Shown: positions 44,770-56,463 of the stretch, piece after piece
Position numbering within the stretch: the stretch's first letter is position 1
How the letters are laid out: the number at the start of each line of letters is the position of its first letter
Assembly: GCF_001540865.1 (NCBI RefSeq)
Contig: NC_033631.1
Location: forward strand, 4,795,732 to 4,859,731
Source: Ananas comosus
Taxonomy: Eukaryota > Streptophyta > Magnoliopsida > Poales > Bromeliaceae
Direction of reading: 5' to 3'
Length of the DNA: 64,000 nucleotides
Program-made: the position numbers and the translations under genes
The notes under the pieces: model-generated
What the model saw: the letters and a program-made list of their open reading frames with translations, nothing else
What the model was told of the DNA's origin: nothing
The model's database searches: none

Positions 44770-47700
44770 GTAGCTAACTGAACTTCGCAAACTGTGAATC
44801 TGAGGTTGGAATATGTGATTGGAACTCTTCTACAACTTTTGTAGGATTCTTGAGAGGCTTCAGCAAATTAACTGGAGCAAGCAGATCTGGGAATGGAAAA
44901 AGTGCATTGAAATTGCATTATTCTATTGCAATGCTCTGAATTGGTCAATTACGAATTTCGAATGTGGAAATGGTAAATGAACACGCTACATATCTAAAGG
45001 GTTTGGACAAGTTTTTGGATAGTTAGAGGGTGATTGAAAGTTAAAAGCAAGAAGTGGCATTGAATGGCGAAATCAGCATTTCTGCATTGTGTACGGTACT
45101 AGACATCCACTGTACGCGGTCTAAGCAAGCAGCAGCAGCAGCAGCTTGCGGTTTGAGGATATTTTGGTCTTTTGCTTTGAGCTTATCCCTAAAGCTCCCA
45201 GCTCGACCCTCCAGTGGGATAAGACTCAGCCCCTGAGCTTCTGAGACCAGGGTTGAAGCTGCCTCCCTCTTTCTCTCTCTAGGGTTTCTCTTCTCTTCGA
45301 GTAGAAATCGTCGAATTGCGTCTATTTCTCGCCGTTCTTGTCGGCTAGCTGTGGTTTGTGACTTTGGAGCAGCTACGAGTGGGATGGAGAGGACTCGCAT
45401 GGGAGGTATTTTCGCAGTCCAAGTCTCAGGGAAGCTGAATTGAAGTCTGTTGAGGTAAACAAGTTGGTTTCTCTCTCTCTAGTTTGAGATTAGTGAATAG
45501 TTTTGATGTTGGTTCTCGATTCTTGCTACCAGCTGGTTTGAGATGGTTTAAAGCACAATTGAGGAGTGGTTTTGCTGTAATTCTTCAGCCCAAAGTCAGA
45601 GTTAAAGCCTCGACGGTAATTAATGAGTTTTTTCTGCTATTTCGAATGATGAAAACGATGATATTAGCGAAGTCATGATGCGATTTTGGAATGTTTGCTC
45701 ACAGCCGGTTTCAAATTAAGTTGAGCTGAATTTGTGCTGGGACTGGTTTAGAGGGTGTTTCAACCTGGGGTAAGTTGAAATTTCAATTAGAAATTGGATT
45801 AAGTAAGATTCCGATAATACTACCTAGTATACGAGTTTTGATGTCGTTTTGATGAATGTCACAGCGAGGCTGCGATTGACTTTTCAGTTCTATATTTGGC
45901 TGATTGTGAGAGCAATTAGAGGCTTAACTTGAGGTACTAAACTAGCCAAAACAGGAATTTTAAGCTATTACTTTGTACTAAGTACAATGTGTGCCGCAAT
46001 TGGACCATTTCGGTCTAGTTGATTTGCGCCTTCCGTGTTTCCGTTTTCAGCAGAGTTGTTGGGCTCCGCTGAGCGAAGTTTCGAGATTCTATTGTGGATT
46101 GGGTTCGGTGCATAGGTGGGTCTGACCGCTTTACCGAAATGGGTGATTCTTTCCTCTATGTCTCCATCTTGATATCTGAGTTGAAGTATTTCATATTCAT
46201 GTGAATTATGTAAGTTCAAGGATTGCCGGACATGCATTGATGGGTAAGGGAACGCATATCGGATTAGCGATAGCATCTTTTAAACAGTAATGAAGATTCA
46301 ATGACTTTTCACGTCTACATGGTTTACTGTTAAAGTACTACTGTTTTCATGAACTAGTAGGCTTGTATAATGCAATTTGCTTCGATGTTAATCAAGAGGA
46401 CTATAAAGAAGGTATCAGTGAAGACTAATTGTTCTGTTTGACTGAAGCAACAAAGAAGAGTGATGTATTTAGGATTGAGCTTGCAATGTTGATATAGCAA
46501 GTATAAATGCTATACTCTGATAGACAAGGTAAAGGCCTTTGTTTGCATATGATTTCTAATTGATAGAATTGAATGCATATAGAGATTCATGTGAGAGGTG
46601 TTTTATCGCTTTTTTTACTTGTCGCATTACCTGTTATTTCTAGCATTTCACATGATAGATTGTATTATGGTTATTGTTTCTAGTAAGTAACTAGAATTCA
46701 TATAGATGGCATATGAATGATTATTCATTTTTTACCTTCATCTTTCTAACGACTTAATCTATAAAATAACTAGATTTGGATATGATAACATACTTGTTTA
46801 GCTCAAGTAGAGGGATTTATACTTGACTTACAGGATATGTTGCCAATTGAGTCTATGACGAACCTTAGTGAAGCACTTTTCCTTATGTGACAGGAGTAGT
46901 GAGAGATTGTGAGGTGACTGACAGTATAGCCTGATACGAATCACTAGTGTGATTGTAAAGCTTAACTAATTTAAGTCTATATTAACGAGCTCGTAGAATT
47001 GTCTCAACAAGCTTGTTGATAGTGAACTACTGTCTGGGTACGCTATATTGCCGGCGCTTGGGTCGAGTTGCAGATTCCATGTCAAGCGACATGCATCTGC
47101 CTGTTGAGATATTTGTACGCCATGCGACCTATAGCTAGTGCTTTGCTTTTTCGTACACTGCCTTGCGCGGGGTTCGCACACCCCAAAGCCCCACGTTCCC
47201 GGAGTCTGGCTTGAGTTTTGACCGATCCCATGTCCAGAGGGACATCTGACGTTGTTCGTGAGACCTGTCGTCCTCGCTGCGACTACGGCTTGCCAATGCC
47301 ATGTGCGCGTGTTGCACACCGTTGCGGGGTCGCTTCCTCCAAGCCAGCACTCCCGAACAGCTTAGCGACAGATGCTCGCAAATGTACGAAGTGAGCGCCG
47401 AAATGGAATGCCGTGGGGGAGGCTCATCCCTAGAGTGGGGATGTTGACTACCACGGGGCCATTAGGCGCGGCACGGCTTGAACTTACCTTGTGTAAATCC
47501 GTTGGAAATTGGGTTATGTCAAGTACTTTAACCTTAGCTGGACAGAGTAGTAAAGTTACTATATGTCGTGGGTTAAGTGAACTTATTGATGAACAGACTA
47601 GAAAGTTGACATCATGTTTGGTTAGCGACATAAAGAATGTTTCATTCTTGCTAATGTAGAAAGAAATCACATGATATTATCTGTAATTCCGGTAATAATG

Positions 47701-48355
47701 AATTATCTTGCTTGCAATCTGGTATATGTTGGGTTAAACTGTCAAGAACATGATTGATAGAATTCATCCTGATAATTGATACCTGCAGTCTAACGATATT
47801 TATTGATTGTTGAGTAAATAGCATGAGTAGTTTACTTTTACATTTGCTTATTGCATTTACTGGCTTATTGCACTTACTTGCTTATCGCATTTACTTGCTT
47901 ACTTATTACTATCTACTCATGCCACAGTTGACCTAGTGGGGTACTTCGCCACTCTCGGCGGCTTACCCACTGGGAACTATTGTTTAATAGTTCTCACGCC
48001 CTATTTGTTGTTGTTTTTACAGAGCCTTCCACAGCGGGAAAGGCTAGGGTTCCTGGCGAGGGGTCAGCGGCTAGCTAGAGCCTTTTTGGACGTGTACTAG
48101 ATCACCTCCAACAGTTTATATAGTTTAGTACAAAGATGTATATTAATTTTTTGTTAATTGTACGTTCTTCTTATTTCTTGTATTAAGGTTTGGATTGTAC
48201 AAGTTTAAACTTAAAGTCGTGCTCTGATTACCTGGTTAGAGTTATATGCTTTTACTATATGATTTGTAGATGCCTTTTGTATACTTAAGTTGTGGTGTAT
48301 ACGGCGGGTCTGTGCACGCGACCGGATGTGCTTCCGCTGATATCCGAGCGTGACA
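44770..48355 (+). repeat. Element B 5' LTR (copy 2, about 3.6 kb)
   Basis: The start is slightly eroded (taactgaacttcgcaaac matches taatacactgaatttcggcaaac in copy 3); it ends gatatccgagcgtgaca at 48355. The last ~1 kb is nearly identical to copy 3. Hairpins: CCTAGTGGG (47932-47940) with CCCACTGGG (47966-47974), and GAACTATT (47974-47981) with AATAGTTC (47986-47993), loop GTTT. A tttttacag/agcc acceptor-like site follows. The first ~2.5 kb differs from copy 3 mainly by single-base indels. Confidence 0.8.
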
Positions 48356-48363
48356 GATTATAG

Positions 48364-48375
48364 TGGTATCAGAGC
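48364..48375 (+). other. Primer binding site of element B (tRNA-iMet type)
   Basis: TGGTATCAGAGC, eight bases after the LTR; identical to that of element A. Confidence 0.9.
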
Positions 48376-48703
48376 CTAGGGTTGAGTCTTTGTGGACCTA
48401 GTAAACCTTAGGCCAGTTGAACGATCAGGATTAGGAGCGTGAGAGACGGGGTCTTTTGCGACTATGTTGAGCGAAAGTATTATGATTGGGTCATACTGAT
48501 AACTCCAAAATTGTTGGAGTTCGATTGAAATATATAACCTCTATGTCCTTCTAAGATCGCGTTGTCGGCCGACAACGTGATATTGGGGAATAGTGGGTGG
48601 TTATTTCATTACTTTCGCATGATTGGGATCTTATAATTTTGAGTGGGGCTACGATAGCATGGGTTGTTTTAACCTGTGCCTATTTTGTTTGTTGCAGCTT
48701 GCA

Positions 48704-49303
48704 ATGTCAAAGATGCACCCTACGGCGACTGAGACATCCGACCCAGAAAGACATGCACCTGCTGAATTTAGTGAGGTTCGGGAATTAAAAGAGCACCTGG
48801 CTACTCTAGTCGGAGTGGTGGAGCGACAAGCGAATGTGACGCTACTTCAAGCTGAGGCTTTGCGCCGACAAGATGAAGGAATCAGACGGTTGGAGAACTT
48901 GTTGATTCAACAGACGGCTGATCTCAAGAAATTCCACGAGGTTTCGGATCGTACATTGACCATAAGAAAAGGTGTGGAATGCACTGAAACAGCAAAAGAG
49001 GCTACCAAGGGTGATCAGTTACAGGTTGGAGAATCATCAAGGAAACTAAAGAAGAATCAACCTTGGAAACGTGGTTCTTTTTCTAAACAAAGAAGATCGA
49101 GTGGTCGATCACCACGGCCATGTGTAATTTGTGGAGGTTTGCATGTTCCTCCAAAGTGTCCTCAGCGGAAAGGAAAGTGTTTTGTATGTTGTCAGGAGGG
49201 CCATTTTCGCTCTGAGTGCCCAAGGACTAACATGTTGACTAAGTTATCTGCACCAACCTTGTTGCAAAAAGTACCTAGTGGAGGTACGCCGACGGAATCA
49301 TAA
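48704..49303 (+). CDS. Mini-Gag of element B: coiled coil plus two zinc knuckles, no capsid domain
   Basis: 199 residues from the ATG at 48704; the frame is open from 48623, but that start adds an unrelated hydrophobic extension. A pyrimidine tract ending in ttgcag lies just upstream, so the ATG may follow a splice acceptor. Residues 26-75 form a heptad-like leucine-rich coiled coil. Residues 110-138 are basic (RKLKKNQPWKRG). Two CCHC knuckles follow: Cys140-Cys143-His147-Cys152 (one residue short between C and H) and Cys159-Cys162-His167-Cys172 (canonical). Element A's Gag has the same ends but a ~200-residue capsid core between them, absent here. RNA binding and self-association are plausible; particle formation alone is unlikely. 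The ORF is intact. Confidence 0.8.
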   Translation: MSKMHPTATETSDPERHAPAEFSEVRELKEHLATLVGVVERQANVTLLQAEALRRQDEGIRRLENLLIQQTADLKKFHEVSDRTLTIRKGVECTETAKEATKGDQLQVGESSRKLKKNQPWKRGSFSKQRRSSGRSPRPCVICGGLHVPPKCPQRKGKCFVCCQEGHFRSECPRTNMLTKLSAPTLLQKVPSGGTPTES

Positions 49304-51170
49304 AGTTAGATATGGCGGTGGGAATGCTTACTGCAGGAAGTACATTGTGTAATGTTTCTATAATTCGACCATGATTATAATGATTGCTTTAGTTGCATCT
49401 CTGATCGGCTGTTGGCCGGATCGAATAGTATTATTTCCTTCCTTAATGTATGTAGGATTGATTTAATAGAATGGTTTTGATTGAAACTTAGTTCTGAGAT
49501 ACTTTGTACTATGGTTTGTGCGAACTAAATTGATTCGCCTTAGAACTCTGAACATTATACATTGCATCTTGAAGGGTTTAACCTCGCTGGGTGGAGCCTA
49601 GTTGGTTGATAATTTCATATTGTAAGAACCCTCGAAGTGAAGGGTAATTCTTGAGTAGTGGTTGTGGTATTTCTGAACAAGTCACAAATTGTGAACTTGA
49701 CGAATAGAGAATGTTTTATGCCTAGTGCTTCATTTTGGTAAAGTAGTTTCACTCGTGGTGAGATTAGATGAGTTATTCGACTATGTGTCGAATATCGTGA
49801 TTTCAATGGGAAACACGATTAAGTAGTTGGATTAAGTTGAGACCTGTGAATCTTTTAATCAGCTTCTAGTATTGGTGCATGATATAGATTGAGTAGCATC
49901 TAAGGAAGTTATAGTCTTCTGTGATAGAAAAGGTTATGAAGAATTTGTTCAGTTGTTTTTCCTGCGAACTCTGCAAGGAAGATAATGATTGATCAGGAAG
50001 ATGAATTAAAAAGGATTGAGATGAGACTCTCCTAATGGGACTAAGCATCTTGGAATATTGAGAAAGAGATTACCCAGCTACTTGTTTCTTTCTCTTCTGA
50101 TTCTAGTTATGTATAATTGGAACTAAGCTTCAGGGAACAAACTGCATGAGGCTAGTCTTTGGGAATGAATATCTTGACTGATAGTTATATCAGGATAAAT
50201 CTCATACAGTTCGAAAGCAAATGATGATGCTCTAATTGTGGGTTAACGAAAGGTTTTGTTTAGATTTCTTCCCTATTTATGGAAAAAAATATGTAGAGTA
50301 ACAGCAATAGAGAACTTATGGGTGAAGTATAAATTGATTCCCCTCTATTGCCTAAATTGGATTTGGGACAATAAATACTTTGAGCCTCACACTCTCAGAA
50401 CGGTATCAAAGAAGTTTACCTAAATTGATCTACTTACGGAATCAAGTAGTAATGTCACAAGTGATTTTGGCAGAAGTAAAGCTCCAACTTGAGCTTGCTT
50501 AGAATTGAATGGAAACCGAATTTAGATATGTGAGGAAAATTTTCCAGTGATGAAATGGTCATGATTTACTTTATGATTGGTGTAAAGGAAAGCAGTAAAA
50601 CTGTAGAGACAGCATTAATGGAATTTGTCTGAACGTAAGTATTGACGTGGAGCAGCATCCATTAATATGAATTGGGATTCTCGCCTAGTGGCAGAAAGAA
50701 ATATGATATTAAGGTGTTAGGATATAATGCTGAATAGTTAATCAGGAATCCACCTTTAATGGATTGATGGATAATCAATTTCAATTTGCTATTGAAAAGG
50801 GAACTCTTGAAATTCTTCTTCTCGAATGAATGATTAGACCCCTGCAGATGAGCATGATGAGAAGGGTTGGATTTTATCCTCGAATCATTCGAAAAATTGA
50901 AATAGAACTTCATTCATTAAAATTATGGATTCCATGGATGAAAGAAGAGTTTTTTTTCTTATTGCAATAGCAAGAAGTGACATGAACTCATAAACAACGA
51001 TGGAATGGGTTTGCCATCCTTTTTACATGATATTGAACGAGGATTCAGTTCAATTGCAATAAGGGTTTGCCATCCTTATTGCAATAGCAAGAAGTGACAT
51101 GAACTCATAAACAACGATGGAATGGGTTTGCCATCCTTTTTACATGATATTGAACGAGGATTCAGTTCTA
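49304..51170 (+). other. Element B internal region without coding potential
   Basis: About 1.9 kb with stops in all frames and no pol motif. It ends with a 117-bp-period direct repeat and the pre-LTR hairpin. Confidence 0.6.
50958..51168. repeat. Direct repeat, period 117 bp
   Basis: 'cttattgcaatagcaagaag' through 'gaggattcagttc' occurs at 50958-51051 and again, apparently identical, at 51075-51168. Confidence 0.85.
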
Positions 51171-51202
51171 GTTTCGCGGACGAAACCTCTCTTTAGGAGG
51201 GG
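51171..51202 (+). promoter_or_regulatory. Pre-LTR hairpin and polypurine tract of element B
   Basis: GTTTCG (51171-51176) pairs with CGAAAC (51181-51186) across loop CGGA; then tttaggagggg (51192-51202) directly precedes the 3' LTR and would prime plus-strand DNA synthesis. Confidence 0.75.
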
Positions 51203-54200
51203 TGAATTTAATACACTGAATTTCGGCAAACTGTGAATCTGAGGGTTGGAATAGTGATTGGAACTCTTCTACAACTTTTGTAGGATTCTTGAGAGGCTTC
51301 AGCAAATTACTGGAGCAAGCAGATAACTGGAAATGGAAAAGTGCATTGAAATTGCATTATTCTATTACAATGCTCTGAAATTGGTCAATTATGAAGTTCG
51401 AATGTGGGAAATGGTAAATGAAACCACCCTACATATTCTAAAGGGTTTGGACAAGTTTTTGGATAAGTTAGAGGGTGATTGGAAAGTTAAAAGCAAGAAA
51501 GTGCATTGAATGGCGAAATTCAGCATTTCTGCATTGTGTACCGGTACAGACATCACCCTGTACCGGTACAGCAAGCAGCAGCAGCAGCAGCTGCTGCGTG
51601 GCTTTGAGGATATTTTGGTCTTTTGCTTTGAGCTTATCCCCTAAACCTCCCAGCTCGACCCTCCCAGTGGATAGACATCACCCCTGAGCTTCTGAACCAG
51701 GGTTGAAGCTCCTCCCTCTTTCTCTCTCTAGGGTTTCTCTCTCTTCGAGTAGAAATCGTCGATTTACGTCTATTTCTCGCCGTTTGTCGCGCTAGCTGGT
51801 TTGTGTACTTTGGAGCAGCTATGAGTGGATGGAGAGGACTCGCATGGGAGGTATTTTCGCAGCTCCAAGTCTCAGGGAAGCTGAATTGAAGTCTAGTGAG
51901 GTAAACAAGCTGGTTTCTCTCTCTAGTTTGAGATTAGTGATAGTTTTTGATGTTGGTTCTCGATTCTTGCTACCAGCTGGTTTGAGATGGTTTAAAGCAC
52001 CAATTGAGGAGTGGTTTTGCTGTAATTCTTCACCCCAAAGTCAGAGTTAAAGCCTTCGAGGTAATTAATGAGTTTTTCTCTATTTCGATGATGAAAACGA
52101 TGATATTAGCGAAGTCATGATGCGATTTTGGGATGTTTGCTCACAGCAGGTTTCCAAATTAATTTGAGCTGAATTTGTGACCTTGGGGACTGGTTTAGAG
52201 GGTGTTTCAACCTGGGGTAAGTTGAAATTTCAATTAGAAATTGGATTAAGTAAGATTCTGATAATACTACCTAGTATACGAGTATTTTGATGTCGTTTTG
52301 ATGAATGTTCACAGCGAGGCTGCGATTGACTTTCAGATTATCTTTGGCTGATATGTGAGGGCAATTAGAGGCTTAACTTGAGGTACTAAACTAGCCCAAA
52401 ACAGGGATTCAAACTATTATTTTGTACTAAGTGCAATTTGTGCCGAAATTGGACATTTCGGTCGTAGTTTTGATACGCTTTTCGTGTTTCGGTTTCAGCA
52501 GAGTGGGGCACCGTTGAGTTGAGTTTCGGGATTTCTTGTGACTGGATTGAACTTAGGGATAGGTGGGTCTGACCTTCTCGAAATGGGTGAATTCCCTCTA
52601 TGTTTCCTTTGACATCTGAGTTGAAGTTATTCCATGTTCATGTGAATATATGTATAGTTCAAGGCATTGAGACGTGCATTAATGTGTAGATCATATTGGA
52701 TATGATAGCATCTTTAAACAATAATGAAAGGTTCAGGATTTGTTCACTGTACATGGTTACATGTTAAAGTACTACGTGTTCATGATACTAGTAGCTTGCA
52801 TATGCAATTTTAGCCTGATGCTGTCCAAGAGGATGTAATGATAAGTTCGTGAATGGACTAATTAGTTCTGTTGAACTACAAAGAGATTGATGTATTTAGG
52901 ATTGAGCTATGCAATGTTATATAGCAAGTATAGTTGCTATACTTTGAAAGATCAGGTAAAGGCCTTTGTTTGGCATATGCAAATCTAATTGTAGAATGAA
53001 TGGCATAGAGATCATGTGAAGAGTGTTTTATTTGCTTGCATTACCCTGTTAGTTTTTACTTTCACATGATAGACTTGTATTATGGTATATGTTCTAGTAA
53101 GTAACTATAATTTCATATGATGGCATAATTTGAATGATTATTCAACTGAAGATAATCTAGTAATAACTAGATTTGGATATGATAATATACTTGTATAGTC
53201 AAGTAGAGATTTATATTGGACTACAGGATATGTGCCATGAGTTTATGAACAGAACCTTAGTAAACCACTTTCCTTATGTATAAGGAGTAGTGAGAGATTG
53301 TGAGTGACTGACCAGGTATAGCCTGATAGAATCACTAGTGTGATGTAAAGCTTTAACTTGTTAAGTTATATTAACGACTGGTAGAATCTTGTCAACAAGT
53401 TGTTGATAGTGACTTATGATTGGGTACTACAGTGCCGACCTTGGGTCGAGTTGAGATTCCATGTCAGAGACATGATGCTGTTGAGATATTTGTACCCTGG
53501 ACTATAGCTAGCATGCCATTATGCTCTTTCGTACATGCTTGCGGGGGTCGCGCCCCCCAAGCCCCGCGTTCCGGAGTGGCTTGAGTTGAGATCCCATGTC
53601 AGGGACATGATGTTGTTGTGAGACTGGTACTGTGGGCTACGGCTTGCATGCCATTGTGCGCGTTTGCACACGCTTGCCGGGTCGCTTCCCCCCAAGCCAG
53701 CACTGCCGAACAGCTTAGCGACAGATGCTCGCAAATGTACGAAGTGAGCGCCGAAATGGAATGCCGTGGGGGAGGCTCATCCCTAGAGTGGGGATGTTTA
53801 CTACCACGGGGCCATTAGGCGCGGCACGGCTTGAACTTACCTTGTGTAAATCCGTTGGAAATTGGGTTATGTCCAGTACTTTAACCTTAGCTGGACAGAG
53901 TAGTAAAGTTACTATATGTCGTGGGTTAAGTGAACTTATTGATGAACAGATTAGAAAGTTGACATCATGTTTGGTTAGCGACATAAAGAATGTTTCATTT
54001 TTGCTAATGTAGAAAGTAATCACGTGATATTATCTGTAATTCCGGTAATAATGAATTATCTTGCTTGCAATCTGGTATATGTTGGGTTAAACTGTCAAGA
54101 ACATGATTGATAGAATTCATCCTGATAATTGATACCTGCAGTCTAACGATATTTATTGATTGTTGAGTAAATAGCATGAGTAGTTTACTTTTACATTTGC

Positions 54201-54707
54201 TTATTGCATTTACTGGCTTATTGCACTTACTTGCTGATCGCATTTACTTGCTTACTTATTACTATCTACTCATGCCACAGTTGACCTAGTGGTGTACTTC
54301 GCCACTCTCGGCGGCTTACCCACTAGGAACTATTGTTTAATAGTCCTCACGCCCTCTTTGTTGTTGTTTTTACAGAGCCTTCCACAGCGGGAAAGGCTAG
54401 GGTTCCTGGCGAGGGGTCAGCGGCTAGCTAGAGCCTTTTTGGACCTGTACTAGATCACCTCCAACAGTTTATATAGTTTAGTATAGAGATGTATATTAAG
54501 TTTTTGTTAATTGTACGTTCTTCTTATTTCTTGTATTAAGGTTTGGATTGTATAAGTTTAAACTTAAAGTCGTGCTCTGATTACCTGGTTAGAGTATATG
54601 CTTTTACTATATGATTTGTAGACGCCTTGTGTATACTTGAGTTGTGGTGTATACGGCAGGTCTGTGCACGCAACTGGATGTGCTTCCGCTGATATCCGGG
54701 CGTGACA
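51203..54707 (+). repeat. Element B 3' LTR (3505 bp)
   Basis: TGAATTTAATACACTG ... gatatccgggcgtgaca. Two TGTACCGGTACA palindromes at 51537-51548 and 51559-51570, upstream of the leader. Hairpin region at 54290-54350. From about 53690 it is nearly identical to 47330-48355. Confidence 0.85.
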
Positions 54708-55380
54708 GGTTGAGTTTGCGTACAACAACAGCTATCAAGCGAGCATCCAGATGGCTCCGTTTGAGGTGTTGTATGGACGTAGATGTCGATCCCTTTTGTT
54801 TTGGAGTGATATGGGTGAGAGGAGAACGCTTGGGCCTGAGATTCTGATTGAGGCTGAGGAAAAGGTAAAGGAGCCGCGACGGCACATGTTAGCAGCCCAG
54901 AGTCGACAGAGGAGCTATGCTGATACCCGGAGACGAGACTTGGAGTTCCAGGTGGGAGATCATGTTTTTCTTAAAGTCTCGCCATCAAGAGGGATTCGCC
55001 GATTTGGAGTACGTGGAAAGCTCAGTCCACGTTTTGTAGGCCCTTTCGAGGTATTGGAGCGAGTCGGGCCAGTTGCTTACAGGATTGCTCTACCACCACG
55101 ACTAGCCTGCATTCACGATGTCTTCCACGTCTCGGCTTTGAGGAAATATATGTTCGACCCCTCCCACATGATTGACTTCACTTCTCTTGAGCTTGGCGAG
55201 GACCTGAGTTACGAGGAGCGACCGGTGCGGATTCTGGCTCGTGAGTCGAGGGAATTGCACAACCGGGTCATACCCTTTGTAAAGGTGCAGTGGAGTAATC
55301 ACGAGGAGCGGGAGGCGACTTGGGAGCCGGAGACGGCGATCAAGGAGTCCTACCCCTACCTATTTGAGGCTCTGGATTGA
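54708..55380 (+). pseudogene. pol: Element A integrase C-terminus and chromodomain
   Basis: Continues the integrase: FAYNNSYQ, MAPFEVLYGRRCRS, then the GPY/F-type module (GKLSPRFVGPFEV), then DVFHVSALRKY. The C-terminal ~50 residues carry a chromodomain-like V.ILARE...L.N..IPFVKVQW.....E.TWEPE, which in chromoviruses is thought to guide integration to marked chromatin. This part has no frameshift over 670 bp, unlike 36862-38329. Stop TGA at 55378-55380. Separated from its upstream half by element B. Confidence 0.9.
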
Positions 55381-55391
55381 GGTATGTTTTC

Positions 55392-55427
55392 AGTTTCGCG
55401 GACGAAACTTTTTGTAGTGGTGGAGGA
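55392..55427 (+). promoter_or_regulatory. Pre-LTR hairpin and polypurine tract of element A
   Basis: AGTTTCG (55392-55398) pairs with CGAAACT (55403-55409) across CGGA; the purine tract gtggtggagga (55417-55427) abuts the 3' LTR. Confidence 0.75.
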
Positions 55428-56463
55428 TGTAGTGTTCCTGAGCTTTGGATAGGATTGGCTTCAGTATTAGTGACTGGTCGACATCTCTGGAGAGTGTCGG
55501 ACTGAGTCGGAATCAATTCTGCACGAATTGGATGCAGAATTGGACTCGGCGCACTCAAATAAGCAAAACTAGAGTTTTGCCAGATTCGGGCGCCCAGAAC
55601 ATGGTTTAGGTCGCCCAAAACTGAGTGTTAAATTTAATTGAAACTGGAGCCAATTCGGATCCTATGTTCCGGGTGCCCAGAAGTGGGTCCGGAAATCCTA
55701 CATCGTGAATATCGTTTGCTTCGATGCGTGGCAGGGTGGTAGGTGAGGCCCGCCGAAGCCATTTATGGGCGCAGCACACCACGAGCGCAGAATCCGAGGA
55801 GGATGATTTGTGCAGCCTGGATGTTTCGGTCGCCCAGAACATGGTTCCGGGTGCCCAGAAACGCCCGTTTCTGCAGGGACACCAGATTACAGCTACTTCT
55901 CTTGGGGCTTATTTTATCCTTCCAACAGCTTACAAATAGATGGAGGGTGACCCTGGTGAGCTCTTTTCACTCCATCTTCACAGTGAACCTTTGGATTTCA
56001 TCTTCTACCCTCGAATTTCCATAAATTGCTTCAAAATCCACAACTCTAAGCTTGCTAGGAGCTGATTCTGCAGTTCTTCAGCGACGACCTCCAGTGTTTT
56101 GGTTCGTACGTGATGTAAGGATGTCGGATTTCGACAAAACTTGGTTTGCTGGATTCTAGACTTTTAGAGCAATCCATGAAGCCCTTACTTGCAGAATTTG
56201 GTGAAGGTTAGCTCAGTCGAACTCAGGTTTTCCTCTGCTGCTGTTGCTATGGACAGAATTGCAAGTTTTTGAGTTTTCTTGGGGTGAACTTTGGAAGCAG
56301 GGGCTTTGTGGAGTTGAGTCACATCCCCTATCAACCAGTACTGGAATTGGGACCATCTTCACCTGATTTGGAGATTGTTAGGTGTGTTTTGATATTGGAA
56401 TTGGATAAATCCTAAGCTTAAGGGCTGAAATTGATGAATTATAATGGATTTTGGGTGAATTGT

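Larger units (their letters stand above)
38335..54707 (+). mobile_element. Element B: non-autonomous LTR retrotransposon with a mini-Gag, inserted in element A integrase
   Basis: Outer boundaries: left flank ggttt (38330-38334) and right flank ggttg (54708-54712), a 5-bp duplication with one mismatch. Three copies of its LTR are present (38335-39706, about 44770-48355, 51203-54707). The middle one is followed by a primer site and a short gag; the last is preceded by a polypurine tract. No protease, RT, RNase H or integrase is present. The extra LTR copy and the unrelated 39732-44765 segment are probably a misjoin at the N gap, or a rearrangement. Confidence 0.75.
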
